Below, one piece after another: positions 16,602 through 26,381 of a DNA stretch of 64,000 nt. Made by a program: the position numbers and the translations under genes. The stretch is taken from contig NZ_WQNI01000001.1 in the NCBI RefSeq assembly GCF_010993735.1, positions 372,001 through 436,000 of the forward strand. The letters run 5' to 3'. A model generated the notes under the pieces. It ran no database searches, was not told where the DNA came from, and saw only the letters and a list, made by a program, of their open reading frames with translations. This DNA comes from Chelativorans alearensis. Lineage in GTDB: Bacteria; Pseudomonadota; Alphaproteobacteria; Rhizobiales; Rhizobiaceae. Position 1 is the stretch's first letter, and each line of letters opens with the position of its first letter.

Positions 16602-19373
16602 TTACAGCGACGCCACGCGAGCGGCACAGTATTTGAACTCCGGAATCTTGCCGTAGGGGTCTAGCATGGGGTTGGTCAGCTCGTTGGCCGGGCTTTCGTT
16701 GAAGCAGAAAGGCATGAATACCATGCCATCGGCTACTTCCCGGTCGGCGCGCAGGATCGCCTCGACCGTTCCCCGCCGGGTTTGCACCTCGATAACCTCG
16801 CCCTGCGTCAGGCCTTGCCTGGCAATTTCGCGCGGGTTCATCGCGGCTATACCGTAAGGCTCCAGCGCGTCCAGGACGCCGGCGCGACGCGTCATCGCAC
16901 CGGTGTGCCAATGCTCAAGAAGACGGCCCGTGGTGAGGATGAGCGGATACTGCTCGTCGGGCACCTCGGCCGGCGGCAGCAGGTCGGCCGGCGTGATGCG
17001 GCCGCGGCCGTCAGACGTCGGAAAGCCATCGGTGAAGATGATCTCGTTGCCGGGTTTGTCCTCGGCGTCGGCCGGATAGATGACCGACCCCTCCCGCTCC
17101 ACGCGCTCCCAGGAGATGTTGCGGAGGGAGGGCATGACGCTCGCCATCTCGGTGTAGACGTCCGACACGTGCTCGTACTTCCAGTCGAGCCCGATGCGCC
17201 TGGCCAGTTCGACGATCAATTCCCAGTCCTGCCTGGCCTCGCCGGGCGGATCGAGCACGGGTCGGCCGATCTGCACCTGACGGTTTGTATTGGTATAGGT
17301 GCCGATCTTCTCGGCGTGGGCGGAAGCGGGCAGCACCACATCGGCATACCAAGCGGTCTCGGTCAGGAAGATATCCTGCACCACCAGATGCTCGAGCATG
17401 GCCAGTGCCTGGCGGGCATGGGTCTGGTCGGGGTCCGACATGGCCGGGTTCTCGCCCATGATATACATGCCCTTGATCTCGCCTTCGTGGATGGCGTCGA
17501 CGATCTCCACCACGGTGAGACCGCGTTTGGGATCCAGCGTCTGGCCCCAGAAATTCTCGTACTGGCCGCGGATGTCGATATTCTCGACCGACTTGTAGTC
17601 GGGGAAATACATCGGGATAAGGCCGGCGTCGGAGGCGCCCTGGACGTTGTTCTGGCCACGCAGGGGGTGGAGCCCGGTGCCGGGCCTACCGACATGGCCG
17701 GTGATCAGCGCAAGCGCGATCAGGCAGCGGGAATTGTCGGTCCCGTGCGTATGCTGGGAGATGCCCATACCCCAGAAGATGATCGAGCGTTCGGACTTGG
17801 CATAGGTTCGCGCGACATCGCGGAGCGTGGCGGCGTCGATGCCGCAGACCTCCGCCATCGCCTCGGGCGAGAAATCCTTCACCTTGTCCTTCAGTGCCTC
17901 GAAGCCCGAGACATTGGCCTGGATATACTGCTCGTCGTAGAGCTTCTCCTCGATGATCGTATGGATCAGAGCATTCAGAAGAGCGACATCCGTTCCGGGC
18001 TTGAACTGAATTGCGTGGCTGGCATGGCGCATCAGGTCCTGGCGGCGCGGATCGATGACGATCAGCTTCTTGCCCTGCTTGGCCGCCTGCTTGAAATAGG
18101 TTGCCGCCACCGGATGGTTGACGGTCGGGCGCGCGCCGATGACGATGATGCAGTCCGCCTTGAGCGCATCGTTGAAAGGCGCCGAAACGGCACCGGATCC
18201 GACGCCCTCCATGAGAGCGGCCACCGAGGATGCGTGGCAAAGCCGGGTGCAGTGGTCGACATTGTTGGTGCCGAAACCCTGCCGCACCAACTTCTGGAAC
18301 AGGTAGGCCTCCTCGTTTGAGCCCTTGGCCGAGCCAAAACCGGCCAGCGCCTTGCCGCCATGGGTCTTCAAGAGCGAGGTCAAACCGCCGGCGGCGCGGG
18401 CGAGCGCTTCTTCCCAGGTGGCCTCGCGGAAAACGGTGAGCGGATCGGCACCGCGCACGTCGATGTCGGCGGATTTCGGCGCATCGTCGCGGCGGATGAG
18501 CGGCTTTGTGAGGCGCTCGGGCGACATGACGTAGTCGAAGCCGAAGCGGCCCTTGACGCAAAGGCGATTTTCGTTGGCGTAGCCGTTGCGACCGTCCACC
18601 TGGACAATTCTGTTGTCCTTCACCGCCACCTTTGTCTGGCAACCGACGCCGCAGAACGGGCAGAGCGTGTCCACCACCTTGTCGAAGGACTGAACGGCGC
18701 GGGTCTTGCCCGCCTTGTCCATCAGCGACTTTTCGTAGAGCGCGCCGGTGGGGCAGGCCTGAACGCATTCGCCGCAGGTAACGCAGGTGGAAAGGCCCAT
18801 CGGGTCATGGATGTCGAAGACCGGCACGGAATGATCGCCGCGGCCGGCCATGCCGATCACATCGTTGACCTGCACTTCGCGGCAGGCGCGCACGCAGGCG
18901 CCGCAGGCGATGCAGGCATCGAGATTGACGGCGATCGCCGGGTTGGTGATGTCGAACTCCGGGGCGACATCGTCGGCTCCGAATTTGGAATCGAAGCGAT
19001 CGCTTCCGGAAATGCCCATAGATGAGGCCCATTGCCAGAAGGCGGACTGGTTGTCCGGACCTTCCTCGGCGGGGCGCATGTTGCTGGCCAGAAGCTCGAA
19101 CACCATGGCGCGCGATTTCTCAGCACGCTCGGTGTCGGTGTGCACGACCATGCCTTCGGTCGGCTTGCGGATACAGGAGGCGGCGAGCACGCGCTCGCCC
19201 TCGATATCGACCATGCAGGCGCGGCAGTTGCCGTCCGGCCGGTAGCCCGGAAGGTCGACATGACACAGATGCGGAATGCGCGTGCCGGCGCGCTTGGCCA
19301 CGTCCCAGATGGTCTCGCCTTCGGCGGCGGTGACCGGCTTTCCGTCGAGCGTGAAGGTGATCTTGCTGGTCAT
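16602..19373 (-). CDS. fdh1A: NAD-linked formate dehydrogenase, catalytic alpha subunit (Cys type)
   Basis: A 923-residue Mo/W-bis-PGD enzyme oxidising formate to CO2 in the cytoplasm. N-terminal [2Fe-2S] ferredoxin Cys are C37, C50, C53, C67. Two [4Fe-4S] sets follow (C154/157/160/164 and C197/200/203/207), then the cofactor-proximal cluster C238/C241/C245/C272. The residue aligned with selenocysteine of E. coli FdhF is C379 in CTRLCHASSV, so no Sec machinery is needed. Layout and size match FDH1/FdsA enzymes. It starts one base after the fused beta/gamma gene. Relatives use W (Methylorubrum FDH1) or Mo (FdsA). The nearby tungstate transporter makes W plausible. Confidence 0.94.
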   Translation of the reverse strand: MTSKITFTLDGKPVTAAEGETIWDVAKRAGTRIPHLCHVDLPGYRPDGNCRACMVDIEGERVLAASCIRKPTEGMVVHTDTERAEKSRAMVFELLASNMRPAEEGPDNQSAFWQWASSMGISGSDRFDSKFGADDVAPEFDITNPAIAVNLDACIACGACVRACREVQVNDVIGMAGRGDHSVPVFDIHDPMGLSTCVTCGECVQACPTGALYEKSLMDKAGKTRAVQSFDKVVDTLCPFCGVGCQTKVAVKDNRIVQVDGRNGYANENRLCVKGRFGFDYVMSPERLTKPLIRRDDAPKSADIDVRGADPLTVFREATWEEALARAAGGLTSLLKTHGGKALAGFGSAKGSNEEAYLFQKLVRQGFGTNNVDHCTRLCHASSVAALMEGVGSGAVSAPFNDALKADCIIVIGARPTVNHPVAATYFKQAAKQGKKLIVIDPRRQDLMRHASHAIQFKPGTDVALLNALIHTIIEEKLYDEQYIQANVSGFEALKDKVKDFSPEAMAEVCGIDAATLRDVARTYAKSERSIIFWGMGISQHTHGTDNSRCLIALALITGHVGRPGTGLHPLRGQNNVQGASDAGLIPMYFPDYKSVENIDIRGQYENFWGQTLDPKRGLTVVEIVDAIHEGEIKGMYIMGENPAMSDPDQTHARQALAMLEHLVVQDIFLTETAWYADVVLPASAHAEKIGTYTNTNRQVQIGRPVLDPPGEARQDWELIVELARRIGLDWKYEHVSDVYTEMASVMPSLRNISWERVEREGSVIYPADAEDKPGNEIIFTDGFPTSDGRGRITPADLLPPAEVPDEQYPLILTTGRLLEHWHTGAMTRRAGVLDALEPYGIAAMNPREIARQGLTQGEVIEVQTRRGTVEAILRADREVADGMVFMPFCFNESPANELTNPMLDPYGKIPEFKYCAARVASL

Positions 19374-19374
19374 C

Positions 19375-21120
19375 TCAAAGATCGTCCCGGAAATGAGTCA
19401 GAAGGTGGTTGACGGGATTGGGCGCAGCCTGGCCCAAGCCGCAGATGGAGGCATCGCGCATCACCATTTCGAGGTCGCGGATGGCAGCCTCGTCGGGCGT
19501 GTCGTGCTTCTTGAGCAGGGTGACCATCTTCTCGGTGCCCTCGCGGCAGGGCGTGCACTGGCCGCAGCTTTCGTGCTTGAAGAACTTCAAGAGGTTGAGC
19601 GTCACGTCCTTGATGTTGTCCGCCTGCGAGAAGACGACGACCGCGTGCGAGCCGACGAAGGCGCCTTGCTCGGCGAGCTCGCCGCCGAAATCGAGCGGAA
19701 TGTCGCCCATCGACGCGGGCAGGACGCCGCCGGATGCGCCGCCCGGCAGATAGGCCTTGAACGCGTGGCCCTCGGCCATTCCGCCGCAATACTCATCGAT
19801 CAGCTCGCGGACGGTGATGCCGGCCGGCGCCAGCTTCATGCCCGGCTCCCGTACCCGGCCCGAAACCGACCAGGAACGGACACCCGGATGGCCCGGCCTG
19901 CCCTGTTCAGCAAACCACTCCGCTCCCTTCTCGACGATGTCGCGGATCCACCACAGCGTCTCGACATTGTGGTTGAGCGTCGGGCGGCCGAACAGGCCGA
20001 CCTCGGCGATATAGGGCGGGCGATGGCGCGGCAGGCCGCGCTTGCCCTCGATGCTCTCCAGCATCGCGCTTTCCTCGCCGCAGATATAGGCGCCGGCGCC
20101 GCGGCGCAGCTCGACGAAACCGGGCGTGATGAGGCCGGCTTCCTCAAGGGCGGCGATTTCGGTGCGCAGGATCTGGAGGACCGCGGGATATTCGTCCCGC
20201 ATGTAGAAATAGATGCGTTCGGCCTCGACCGCGTGGGCGGCGATCAAGGCGCCCTCCAAAGTGCGGTGCGGGTCTCGTTCCAGATAGATGCGATCCTTGA
20301 AAGTGCCGGGCTCGCCCTCGTCGCCGTTGATCGACATCAGCCGCGGGCCGGGAAAAGAGCGCACGATGCTCCATTTCCTGCCGGCCGGGAACCCGGCGCC
20401 GCCGAGGCCGCGAAGGCCGGCATTCTGCATCGTCTCGATGATGTCGTCGGTGCGGGTCTTCCCTGCCCTCACCTTGCCCAGAAGCTGGTAGCCGCCGGAA
20501 GCGGTGTAGGCCTTGAGCCCGATATAGTCGGGAACCGCGACGTCGACGTTCCCCGAACGCGCCAGATCGATAAGGGCACGGCTATCGGCGTGATCGACTT
20601 CACGGTCGCCGATGCGAGCGGCGGGCGCGGCAGCGCAACGGCCCATGCAGGGCGCACGCACCACGCGGATGGCCTGGGGGTCGACGGTTGCGGAGAGTTC
20701 GTCCAGCAGCCCCTCGGCTCCCGCCAGCATGCAACTTATGGAATCGCAGACGCGGATCGTCAGAGGCGCGGGCTGCGCCTCGCCTTCCTTGACGATATCG
20801 AAGTGATCGTAGAACGAGGCGACCTCGTACACCTCGGCCTGCGACAGACGCATTTCCTCGGCCAGCGCCCGCAGATGCGGGGCGGACAGGCATCCGTATC
20901 GATCCTGGATCAGGTGCAGGAACTCGATCAGCAGGTCGCGGCGGCGGGGGCGGCTTCCAAGAAGTACCTGGATGTCGTGCAACGCCGCATCGTCGAGCGC
21001 GCGTCCCTTGGGTCCACGGTCGCGGCCACGCCGATCTTTAGCGCCCATTGCCCGTCCGTTGCGGGACGCATTGCTTCCCGTCAAATCGGCAGGCACATCA
21101 GAACTCCCACTATCGTGCAA
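19375..21120 (-). CDS. fdh1B: NAD-linked formate dehydrogenase, fused gamma-beta (NuoE-NuoF-like) subunit
   Basis: A 581-residue diaphorase subunit passing electrons from the alpha subunit to NAD+. The N-terminal NuoE-like part has [2Fe-2S] ligands C125, C130, C158, C162. The NuoF-like part has GLGGAGFPAGRKW (residues 238-250), the FMN loop NGDEGEPG (265-272), ICGEESAMLESIEG, and [4Fe-4S] ligands C519, C522, C525, C560. In FdsABG these are two proteins; here they are fused, as in FDH1 of Methylorubrum. The start is TTG 21120, preceded by GGGAGG. An ATG at codon 25 is a weaker alternative. Confidence 0.93.
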   Translation of the reverse strand: MHDSGSSDVPADLTGSNASRNGRAMGAKDRRGRDRGPKGRALDDAALHDIQVLLGSRPRRRDLLIEFLHLIQDRYGCLSAPHLRALAEEMRLSQAEVYEVASFYDHFDIVKEGEAQPAPLTIRVCDSISCMLAGAEGLLDELSATVDPQAIRVVRAPCMGRCAAAPAARIGDREVDHADSRALIDLARSGNVDVAVPDYIGLKAYTASGGYQLLGKVRAGKTRTDDIIETMQNAGLRGLGGAGFPAGRKWSIVRSFPGPRLMSINGDEGEPGTFKDRIYLERDPHRTLEGALIAAHAVEAERIYFYMRDEYPAVLQILRTEIAALEEAGLITPGFVELRRGAGAYICGEESAMLESIEGKRGLPRHRPPYIAEVGLFGRPTLNHNVETLWWIRDIVEKGAEWFAEQGRPGHPGVRSWSVSGRVREPGMKLAPAGITVRELIDEYCGGMAEGHAFKAYLPGGASGGVLPASMGDIPLDFGGELAEQGAFVGSHAVVVFSQADNIKDVTLNLLKFFKHESCGQCTPCREGTEKMVTLLKKHDTPDEAAIRDLEMVMRDASICGLGQAAPNPVNHLLTHFRDDL

Positions 21121-21142
21121 ACACCTTCCTCCCTCACCACTG

Positions 21143-21154
21143 CGAACCGGTTCG
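21143..21154. promoter_or_regulatory. Perfect palindrome upstream of fdh1B
   Basis: CGAACCGGTTCG lies about 25 bases upstream of the fdh1B TTG. The half-site CGAACCG recurs about 27 bases further on, within TACGAACCGTA (around 21169-21179). Position and repetition suggest an operator for the fdh1BA promoter. The regulator is unknown. Confidence 0.4.
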
Positions 21155-21226
21155 GTCTTCCTCGCGCGTACGAACCGTATACTGCCTGAAATAATTAGCA
21201 GAACCGGAAGTCGTTGCGGAACAGTC

Positions 21227-21460
21227 CTATGGGTCCGCTCGCCTTTCGATCAGGAAGGTTATCTTGTCTCCGTCGCGCGCGATGTTCTCAATGCGATCAC
21301 CCGTTTCGCTAATGAGATTAGGGATATCGATGGCGGCGAGCGGATCCGTGCAGTGGACCTCGAGCCGATCTCCCGGCTCGATCCTGCCCAGCGCCCTGCG
21401 CGTTTTTAACGCAGGTAAGGGACACTTCAATCCCGTCAAGTCCAGCTGGATCGTGGTCAT
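21227..21460 (-). CDS. TusA-family sulfur carrier protein
   Basis: A 77-residue protein with the TusA hallmark CPxP at the N-terminus (DLTGLKCPLPALKTR). The fold is beta-alpha-beta-alpha-beta-beta, ending in GDKITFLIERR. TusA-like proteins carry persulfide sulfur to tRNA thiolation or to molybdoenzyme maturation. Here, between moeA and fdh1BA, it could feed FdhD, which sulfurates the FDH cofactor. The start at 21460 is chosen by homology. Upstream in-frame codons to 21646 overlap moeA and look spurious. Confidence 0.85.
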   Translation of the reverse strand: MTTIQLDLTGLKCPLPALKTRRALGRIEPGDRLEVHCTDPLAAIDIPNLISETGDRIENIARDGDKITFLIERRADP

Positions 21461-21521
21461 GCGCGTCAGGATGACGAGGCGCGCGCGCTTCGTCAATCGA
21501 GGCTGCCGGCCCAGAAATCGA

Positions 21522-22778
21522 CTAGATAAGGCTTGAATAGCCAAGGAAATTGACGGTTTGGCCCGGCTCGACCCCGATGCTTTCCTCGCCAAGTTCGACA
21601 AGCCCATCCGTTTCCACCAGCGACGACAGAAGACCCGCACCTTCACGCGGGAACTTCACCACTTCGTATGAACCGTCTTCGGCCTTGCGCAGGCTGGCCC
21701 GGACATACTCGCGTCGGCCTTTCTTCTTCCGGTAGGAGAAGGCGGCGCGCACGGGTGCTGAAAGCTGCGGCGGCAGATCCGCTCCGGCAAGCGCGAGAAT
21801 GGCGGGACGCGCGATGTGGGCGAAGGTGACGAAGCTTGCCACCGGGTTTCCCGGCAGCCCGATAAACGCCGCTCCACGGATCACGCCCATCGCAACCGGG
21901 CGGCCGGGCTTGATGGCGACGCGCCAGAAAACCAGCGAGCCGACGCTCTCCACGCTTTTCCTGACGTAGTCGGCCTCGCCGGTGGAGACCCCGCCGGAGG
22001 TCAGGATCAGGTCATGCGCCATGGCCGCCGTCCGCAGGCTGTCGGAGATCGCATCGGGGTCATCGCGGAGGATGCCGAGATCGGTGATTTGGCAGCCGAG
22101 GCGCCCAAGCATGGCAATCAGCATGAAGCGATTGGAATCGAAAAGCTGCGCCGGGCTGCGCGGCCGGCCCGGCGCAACGATCTCGTTTCCCGTCGAAAAG
22201 ACCGCAACACGGATCCGCCGGCGGACGGTGACTTCGGTCAGGCCCAATGCGGCGGCGAGGGCGACATCCTGCGGGCGCATGCGATGGCCGGCTTTCAAGA
22301 CAGTCTTTCCGGCAGCGATATCCTCGCCTGCCGGGCGCACATTCGCCCCCCGCTTGAGGCCGGGCGGAAGGATCACCCTGTCGGCGTCGTCCAGGCGGAC
22401 ATCTTCCTGCATGAAGACGGTATCGGTCCCTTCGGCCATTGGCGCACCGGTGAAGATGCGCACGGCGCGGCCCTCCGGGATGGGCAGGCCCGGCGACATA
22501 CCGGCTTCTATCCGGCCCACGATGGGATAAGCCTGTTCGCCGGTTTCCGGCAGGTCCGCACCGGACAGCGCATAGCCGTCCACCGCGGAATTGGTGAAGG
22601 GGGGCAATGGGAGCGGGGCTATGACATCTGCGGCGAGGATGCGCCCATCGGCAGAGCCGAGCGAGACGGTCTCGGTCCCCTCCACGGCGGTCAGACGCGA
22701 GGTGATGAGGGCGACGGTTTCGTCGATGGACCTCAACGGGCCGCCGAACGCAAAACAGTCGTCAGAAAGTTGCGCCAT
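21522..22778 (-). CDS. moeA: Molybdopterin molybdenumtransferase MoeA
   Basis: A 418-residue MoeA, which inserts molybdate (or tungstate) into adenylated molybdopterin in the cytoplasm. Domain signs are the N-terminal PLPPFTNSAVDGYALSG, the MPT-binding VFSTGNEIV, LTSGGVSTGEADYV, and KPGRPVAMGV followed by GLPGNPVAS. It is the first of three MoeA-like genes in 6 kb and the only one with conventional size and complete motifs, so it is the best candidate for the housekeeping enzyme. It is divergent from fdhD and followed by tusA and fdh1BA on the same strand. Confidence 0.93.
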   Translation of the reverse strand: MAQLSDDCFAFGGPLRSIDETVALITSRLTAVEGTETVSLGSADGRILAADVIAPLPLPPFTNSAVDGYALSGADLPETGEQAYPIVGRIEAGMSPGLPIPEGRAVRIFTGAPMAEGTDTVFMQEDVRLDDADRVILPPGLKRGANVRPAGEDIAAGKTVLKAGHRMRPQDVALAAALGLTEVTVRRRIRVAVFSTGNEIVAPGRPRSPAQLFDSNRFMLIAMLGRLGCQITDLGILRDDPDAISDSLRTAAMAHDLILTSGGVSTGEADYVRKSVESVGSLVFWRVAIKPGRPVAMGVIRGAAFIGLPGNPVASFVTFAHIARPAILALAGADLPPQLSAPVRAAFSYRKKKGRREYVRASLRKAEDGSYEVVKFPREGAGLLSSLVETDGLVELGEESIGVEPGQTVNFLGYSSLI

Positions 22779-22920
22779 CCTGATCTACCGTTTCACCCGA
22801 TCGACGCGTGTTCGCGCCCTACTATAATAGAACGAAATGCAGACGCGCGAGCGTTTTCATGCGAATTTGGGATCATGTCCCGGTTGCTGCGGCGACGAAT
22901 GGCAATTTTGCGAGAGCATC

Positions 22921-23808
22921 ATGCATGACATCAAGAGCCGCGTCAGCGTAATCATGCCTGACCCGGAGAACCCGCGGCTGACGGAACGTGTCAGCGGCAT
23001 CGACCACACGGGAAACCCGGTGGACGTGAGCGTTCCGGTCGAGCGCGCGTTGACCCTCTATCTGAATTCGCAGGAAATCGTCACCATGATGACGATCAAC
23101 GACTATCCCGAGTATCTGGCGGTCGGCTATCTGCTCAACCAGAACATGCTCAAGCCCGACGATGCCGTGACCGGGATCGACTATGACGACGACCTTCAAG
23201 TTGTGGTCGTGCGCACCGAGAACGGGACGAACTTCGAGCAGAAACTGAAGAAGAAGACGCTAACCTCGGGCTGCGCGCAAGGCACCGCTTTCGGCGATCT
23301 CATGGAGGCGCTCGAAACCATCACTCTGCCTGCGGCGGAATTGCGCACCTCCTGGCTTTACCAGTTGACCCGCGCCATCAACACCACGCCCTCGCTCTAT
23401 CTGGCGGCGGGGGCCATCCATGGCTGCGTGCTTTGCAAGGAAGGGACGCCGATCTGCTACATGGAGGATGTCGGGCGCCATAACGCCGTCGACAAGATCG
23501 CCGGCTGGATGTACCAGAACGGCGTCGAGGCGGGCGATAAGATCCTCTATACGACCGGCCGGCTGACATCCGAAATGACGATCAAGACGGTGCGGATGGG
23601 TATCCCGATCCTCGCCTCGCGCTCCGGTTTCACCGCCTGGGGTGTGGACCTGGCAAGGCAGGCCGGTTTGACGCTGGTCGGCCGGGCGCGCGGCAAGAGG
23701 TTCGTGGTCCTGTCGGGCGAGGAGCGGATCGTCTTCGACGAGGATCTGGCCGCCGTCGAGGAGGAACCGGCGCGTATTCAACGCAAGGGCAGCAGAAATG
23801 ACGATTGA
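22921..23808 (+). CDS. fdhD: Formate dehydrogenase accessory sulfurtransferase FdhD
   Basis: About 295 residues. FdhD transfers sulfur from a cysteine desulfurase to the Mo/W-bis-PGD cofactor and is required for FDH activity. Conserved segments are [37 protein letters not shown] and [15 protein letters not shown]. The reactive loop has SGC rather than the CxxC pair of E. coli FdhD, a variant I associate with alphaproteobacterial homologues. The start at 22921 fits family length. An in-frame ATG at 22837 would add 28 Cys-rich residues, and neither has a strong ribosome binding site. It overlaps mobA by 11 bases. Confidence 0.93.
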   Translation: MHDIKSRVSVIMPDPENPRLTERVSGIDHTGNPVDVSVPVERALTLYLNSQEIVTMMTINDYPEYLAVGYLLNQNMLKPDDAVTGIDYDDDLQVVVVRTENGTNFEQKLKKKTLTSGCAQGTAFGDLMEALETITLPAAELRTSWLYQLTRAINTTPSLYLAAGAIHGCVLCKEGTPICYMEDVGRHNAVDKIAGWMYQNGVEAGDKILYTTGRLTSEMTIKTVRMGIPILASRSGFTAWGVDLARQAGLTLVGRARGKRFVVLSGEERIVFDEDLAAVEEEPARIQRKGSRNDD

Positions 23809-24424
23809 GCGCCCGGCCACGATAGGCGTTATCCTTGCGGGCGGCCTGGCGCGGCGCATGGGCGGCGGCGACAAGCCGATGCGTACGATCGGCGGGCGCG
23901 CCATCCTCGATCACGTCATCAGCCGGCTGGCGCCGCAATGCGACGGGCTTCTGCTGAACGCCAATGGCGACCCCGCCCGCTTCGCGCGCTTCGGCCTGCC
24001 GGTGATCGCCGATACGGTGGAGGACTATCCGGGCCCGCTCGCCGGCGTGCTTGCCGCGCTCGACTGGGCAGCCGGGAACCGGCCGGAAGCGCAATGGGTC
24101 GTCAGCGTTGCCGGCGACTGTCCATTCCTGCCGAGCGACCTTGTCGAGCGCTTCCACACGGCGCGGAGGGCGGAGGACGCGCAGCTTTGCGTCGCGGCAT
24201 CGGCGGGCCGCACGCACCCGGTGATCGGCCTTTGGAGCGTCGGTCTGCGGGAGGATTTGCGCCAGGCGCTCATGAATGGAATGCGCAAGATCGACCGCTG
24301 GACCGCCAACCACCGGCTCGCGACCGTCTCCTGGCCGGTGGACCCGGTGGACCCGTTCTTCAACGCCAATACGCTGGACGATCTTGCCGAGGCCGAACGC
24401 CTCGCCCAGCTTATGGAGGCGTGA
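23798..24424 (+). CDS. mobA: Molybdenum cofactor guanylyltransferase MobA
   Basis: A 208-residue nucleotidyltransferase that joins GMP to molybdopterin to form the MGD/bis-PGD cofactor used by both formate dehydrogenases in the window. The N-terminal GTP-binding signature is [17 protein letters not shown], followed by [20 protein letters not shown] and the metal-binding [10 protein letters not shown]. The C-terminal [17 protein letters not shown] is also typical. It overlaps fdhD, so the two are co-translated. The gene converges with the moeA-PBP fusion 3 bases further on. Confidence 0.94.
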   Translation: MTIERPATIGVILAGGLARRMGGGDKPMRTIGGRAILDHVISRLAPQCDGLLLNANGDPARFARFGLPVIADTVEDYPGPLAGVLAALDWAAGNRPEAQWVVSVAGDCPFLPSDLVERFHTARRAEDAQLCVAASAGRTHPVIGLWSVGLREDLRQALMNGMRKIDRWTANHRLATVSWPVDPVDPFFNANTLDDLAEAERLAQLMEA

Positions 24425-24427
24425 TGG

Positions 24428-26371
24428 TCAGGCCCGGCGGAACCCCGCCTGTTCCAATGCCTCCCGGCATTCGTCCGACTGCAGCGCGGTGAGAAAGGCC
24501 TTCACGGCGGGCCGGTCCCTTCTTGCCGCCACCAGCGCGAAATCATAGTGCTCTTCCGCCAGTGGAATGAACCCGAGCCCCGCTGCATGGGCAACTGGAG
24601 CGATGGTGACGCCCCAGTCCGCACGCTTCTGCGCCACCGCCGCGGAGACCGCATTGTGCGAGCGCGGCTGGTTCCAGTAGCCGTCCGGCCGGGCCGAACC
24701 GAGGAGAGAATCGATCAGGATGCGCGTTCCCGCGCCCTGGTTGCGATTGACCATGAGGCAGGTCGGGTCGGCAAGGGCTGCGCGCAGGGCATCCTGCGCT
24801 TCCAGCGCCTCGAACCGCGCGTCGCCGGGGCGATAGACGATGCCCTGCATGCGCCGCCAGCCCGGCACGAGTTCCAGACCAGGCTCCAGGAAGGGCTCGT
24901 TGTAGCGCCCAGTCTTCTCGTCCAGGAGATGGATGGGAGCCAGATCGCATTCGCCGCGGCGCGCGGCGGCCAGCCCGCCGAGGCTGCCGACGGAAAGCAC
25001 ACGCACGGAAGATCCGCCTCGCGCAAGAGGCGCCACCACGCGGTCGAGGCCGGTGCAGTGGCTGCCGATGATGACCAGGTCCGGCACCCGCACCTGTGGC
25101 GTGAACAGCGTCACCTCGGCCTCGCTGCCGGGTGGCATGTGATCGGCCAAGGCCTCGATGCGGATGAAGCCGTCGGCCTGGGCGAAGGAGGTTATGGCGC
25201 CCGAGCCCTTGCCGGTCGGATAGGCCACGAGACCCTCCTGCCCCTTGACCAGCGACACCATGACGAACTCGGTGCGGCCAAGCTCGGAGGCGATGCGGAG
25301 CGGGATACGCGCGGTCACCTGCGTGTCGGTTCGCGGCGGAAGGCCGGCCATGCGGCGCAGGACTGGCACGACCATGTCGTGAAAGGTGAACATGGCCGAG
25401 GTCGGGAATCCCGGAAGGATGACGACCGGCTTGCCGCCGCAGACCGCGAGGCACAGCGGCTTGCCCGGTTTCAGCGCGACCCCGTGCGCAACGATCCCCG
25501 GTTCACCGAGCCGGGCGACGATGCGGTGGCTGACATCGCCCGCGCCCTTTGACGTGCCGCCGGACAGGATCAGCATGTCATGCTCCGCCAGCGCCTGCCG
25601 CATCGCCGCTTCCAGCCGTGCCTCGTCATCGGGCAGACTGCCGAGGAACTCAGCCTGGCCGCCATTTTCGGCAATGGCGGCCGTGACGATGGCGCCGTTG
25701 GTATCGTAGATGCCGGCGGAAGGCAGCGCCTCCCCCGGTTGAACGAGTTCATCGCCGGTCGACAGGACGGCAACGCGCGGTTTCCGCGCCACGGGGACCG
25801 AGGCGATGCCGCAGGCCGCGAACATGCCGACCTCTCGGGAGCCGATCACCGTCCCCGCGCGCAGAACGACCTCGCCCCGCGCGATGTCGGAACCTGCGTA
25901 AGAGACGAACTGGCCGGGCGAGGCGCTGCGCCAGATCTCGATGGCGTCGCCCTCGGTAGGATGGGTGTGCTCGACCATGACGATGGCGTCCGCGCCGCGC
26001 GGCACCGGGCCGCCCGTCGAGATGGAGGTCGCGGTTCCGGTGCTCACAGTCAGTTTCGGCGTGACGCCGCAAGCAATGGATTCTCCGTTGAGCGTGAGTT
26101 GGACAGGGTGTCTCTCCGATGCCGCGGCAATGTCCGCCGAGCGCACGGCGAAACCGTCGACATTCGCACGGTCGAACGGCGGCACGTCGATTGGCGCGAC
26201 AACGTTTTCGGCAAGTGCCAGGCCAAGCGCTTCGGCCAATGGCCGCTTCTCCACACCGACCGCGCGCGGAAACAGCGCTGCCTCGAAGCGGGCAAGCGCC
26301 TCCTCCCGCGACAGGATCGTGAGGAACTGGTCCTGGCCAGAGGCATTGGAGAAATTGGGCGTATCGGTCAT
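24428..26371 (-). CDS. MoeA fused to a PBP-like (substrate-binding) domain
   Basis: 647 residues in two parts. Residues about 1-420 are MoeA-like (IDVPPFDRANVDGFAVRS, STGDELVQPG, LSGGTSKGAGD, LPGFPTSAMFTF). The C-terminal 220 residues form a cytoplasmic PBP-like domain (VIIGSHCTGLDRVVAPLARG, then LMVNRNQGAGTRILIDSLLG and NAVSAAVAQKRADWGVTI). A fusion like this could couple ligand sensing (oxyanion or pterin) to metal insertion. Its C-terminal domain resembles that of the HTH regulator at 30038-30925. It is last in the tupBCA-moeA operon. The exact ligand is unknown. Confidence 0.9.
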   Translation of the reverse strand: MTDTPNFSNASGQDQFLTILSREEALARFEAALFPRAVGVEKRPLAEALGLALAENVVAPIDVPPFDRANVDGFAVRSADIAAASERHPVQLTLNGESIACGVTPKLTVSTGTATSISTGGPVPRGADAIVMVEHTHPTEGDAIEIWRSASPGQFVSYAGSDIARGEVVLRAGTVIGSREVGMFAACGIASVPVARKPRVAVLSTGDELVQPGEALPSAGIYDTNGAIVTAAIAENGGQAEFLGSLPDDEARLEAAMRQALAEHDMLILSGGTSKGAGDVSHRIVARLGEPGIVAHGVALKPGKPLCLAVCGGKPVVILPGFPTSAMFTFHDMVVPVLRRMAGLPPRTDTQVTARIPLRIASELGRTEFVMVSLVKGQEGLVAYPTGKGSGAITSFAQADGFIRIEALADHMPPGSEAEVTLFTPQVRVPDLVIIGSHCTGLDRVVAPLARGGSSVRVLSVGSLGGLAAARRGECDLAPIHLLDEKTGRYNEPFLEPGLELVPGWRRMQGIVYRPGDARFEALEAQDALRAALADPTCLMVNRNQGAGTRILIDSLLGSARPDGYWNQPRSHNAVSAAVAQKRADWGVTIAPVAHAAGLGFIPLAEEHYDFALVAARRDRPAVKAFLTALQSDECREALEQAGFRRA

Positions 26372-26381
26372 TACGGCAGGC

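Noticed and set aside
17000-18300. Possible selenocysteine-dependent formate dehydrogenase
   Set aside because: Both catalytic subunits have a Cys codon at the Sec position (C379 in Fdh1A, C201 in Fdh3A), with no in-frame TGA and no SECIS-like need.
22821-22830. TATAAT-containing near-palindrome between moeA and fdhD (and a similar one at 34651-34658)
   Set aside because: Possible -10 elements, but no matching -35 could be placed on either strand, so no promoter is claimed.
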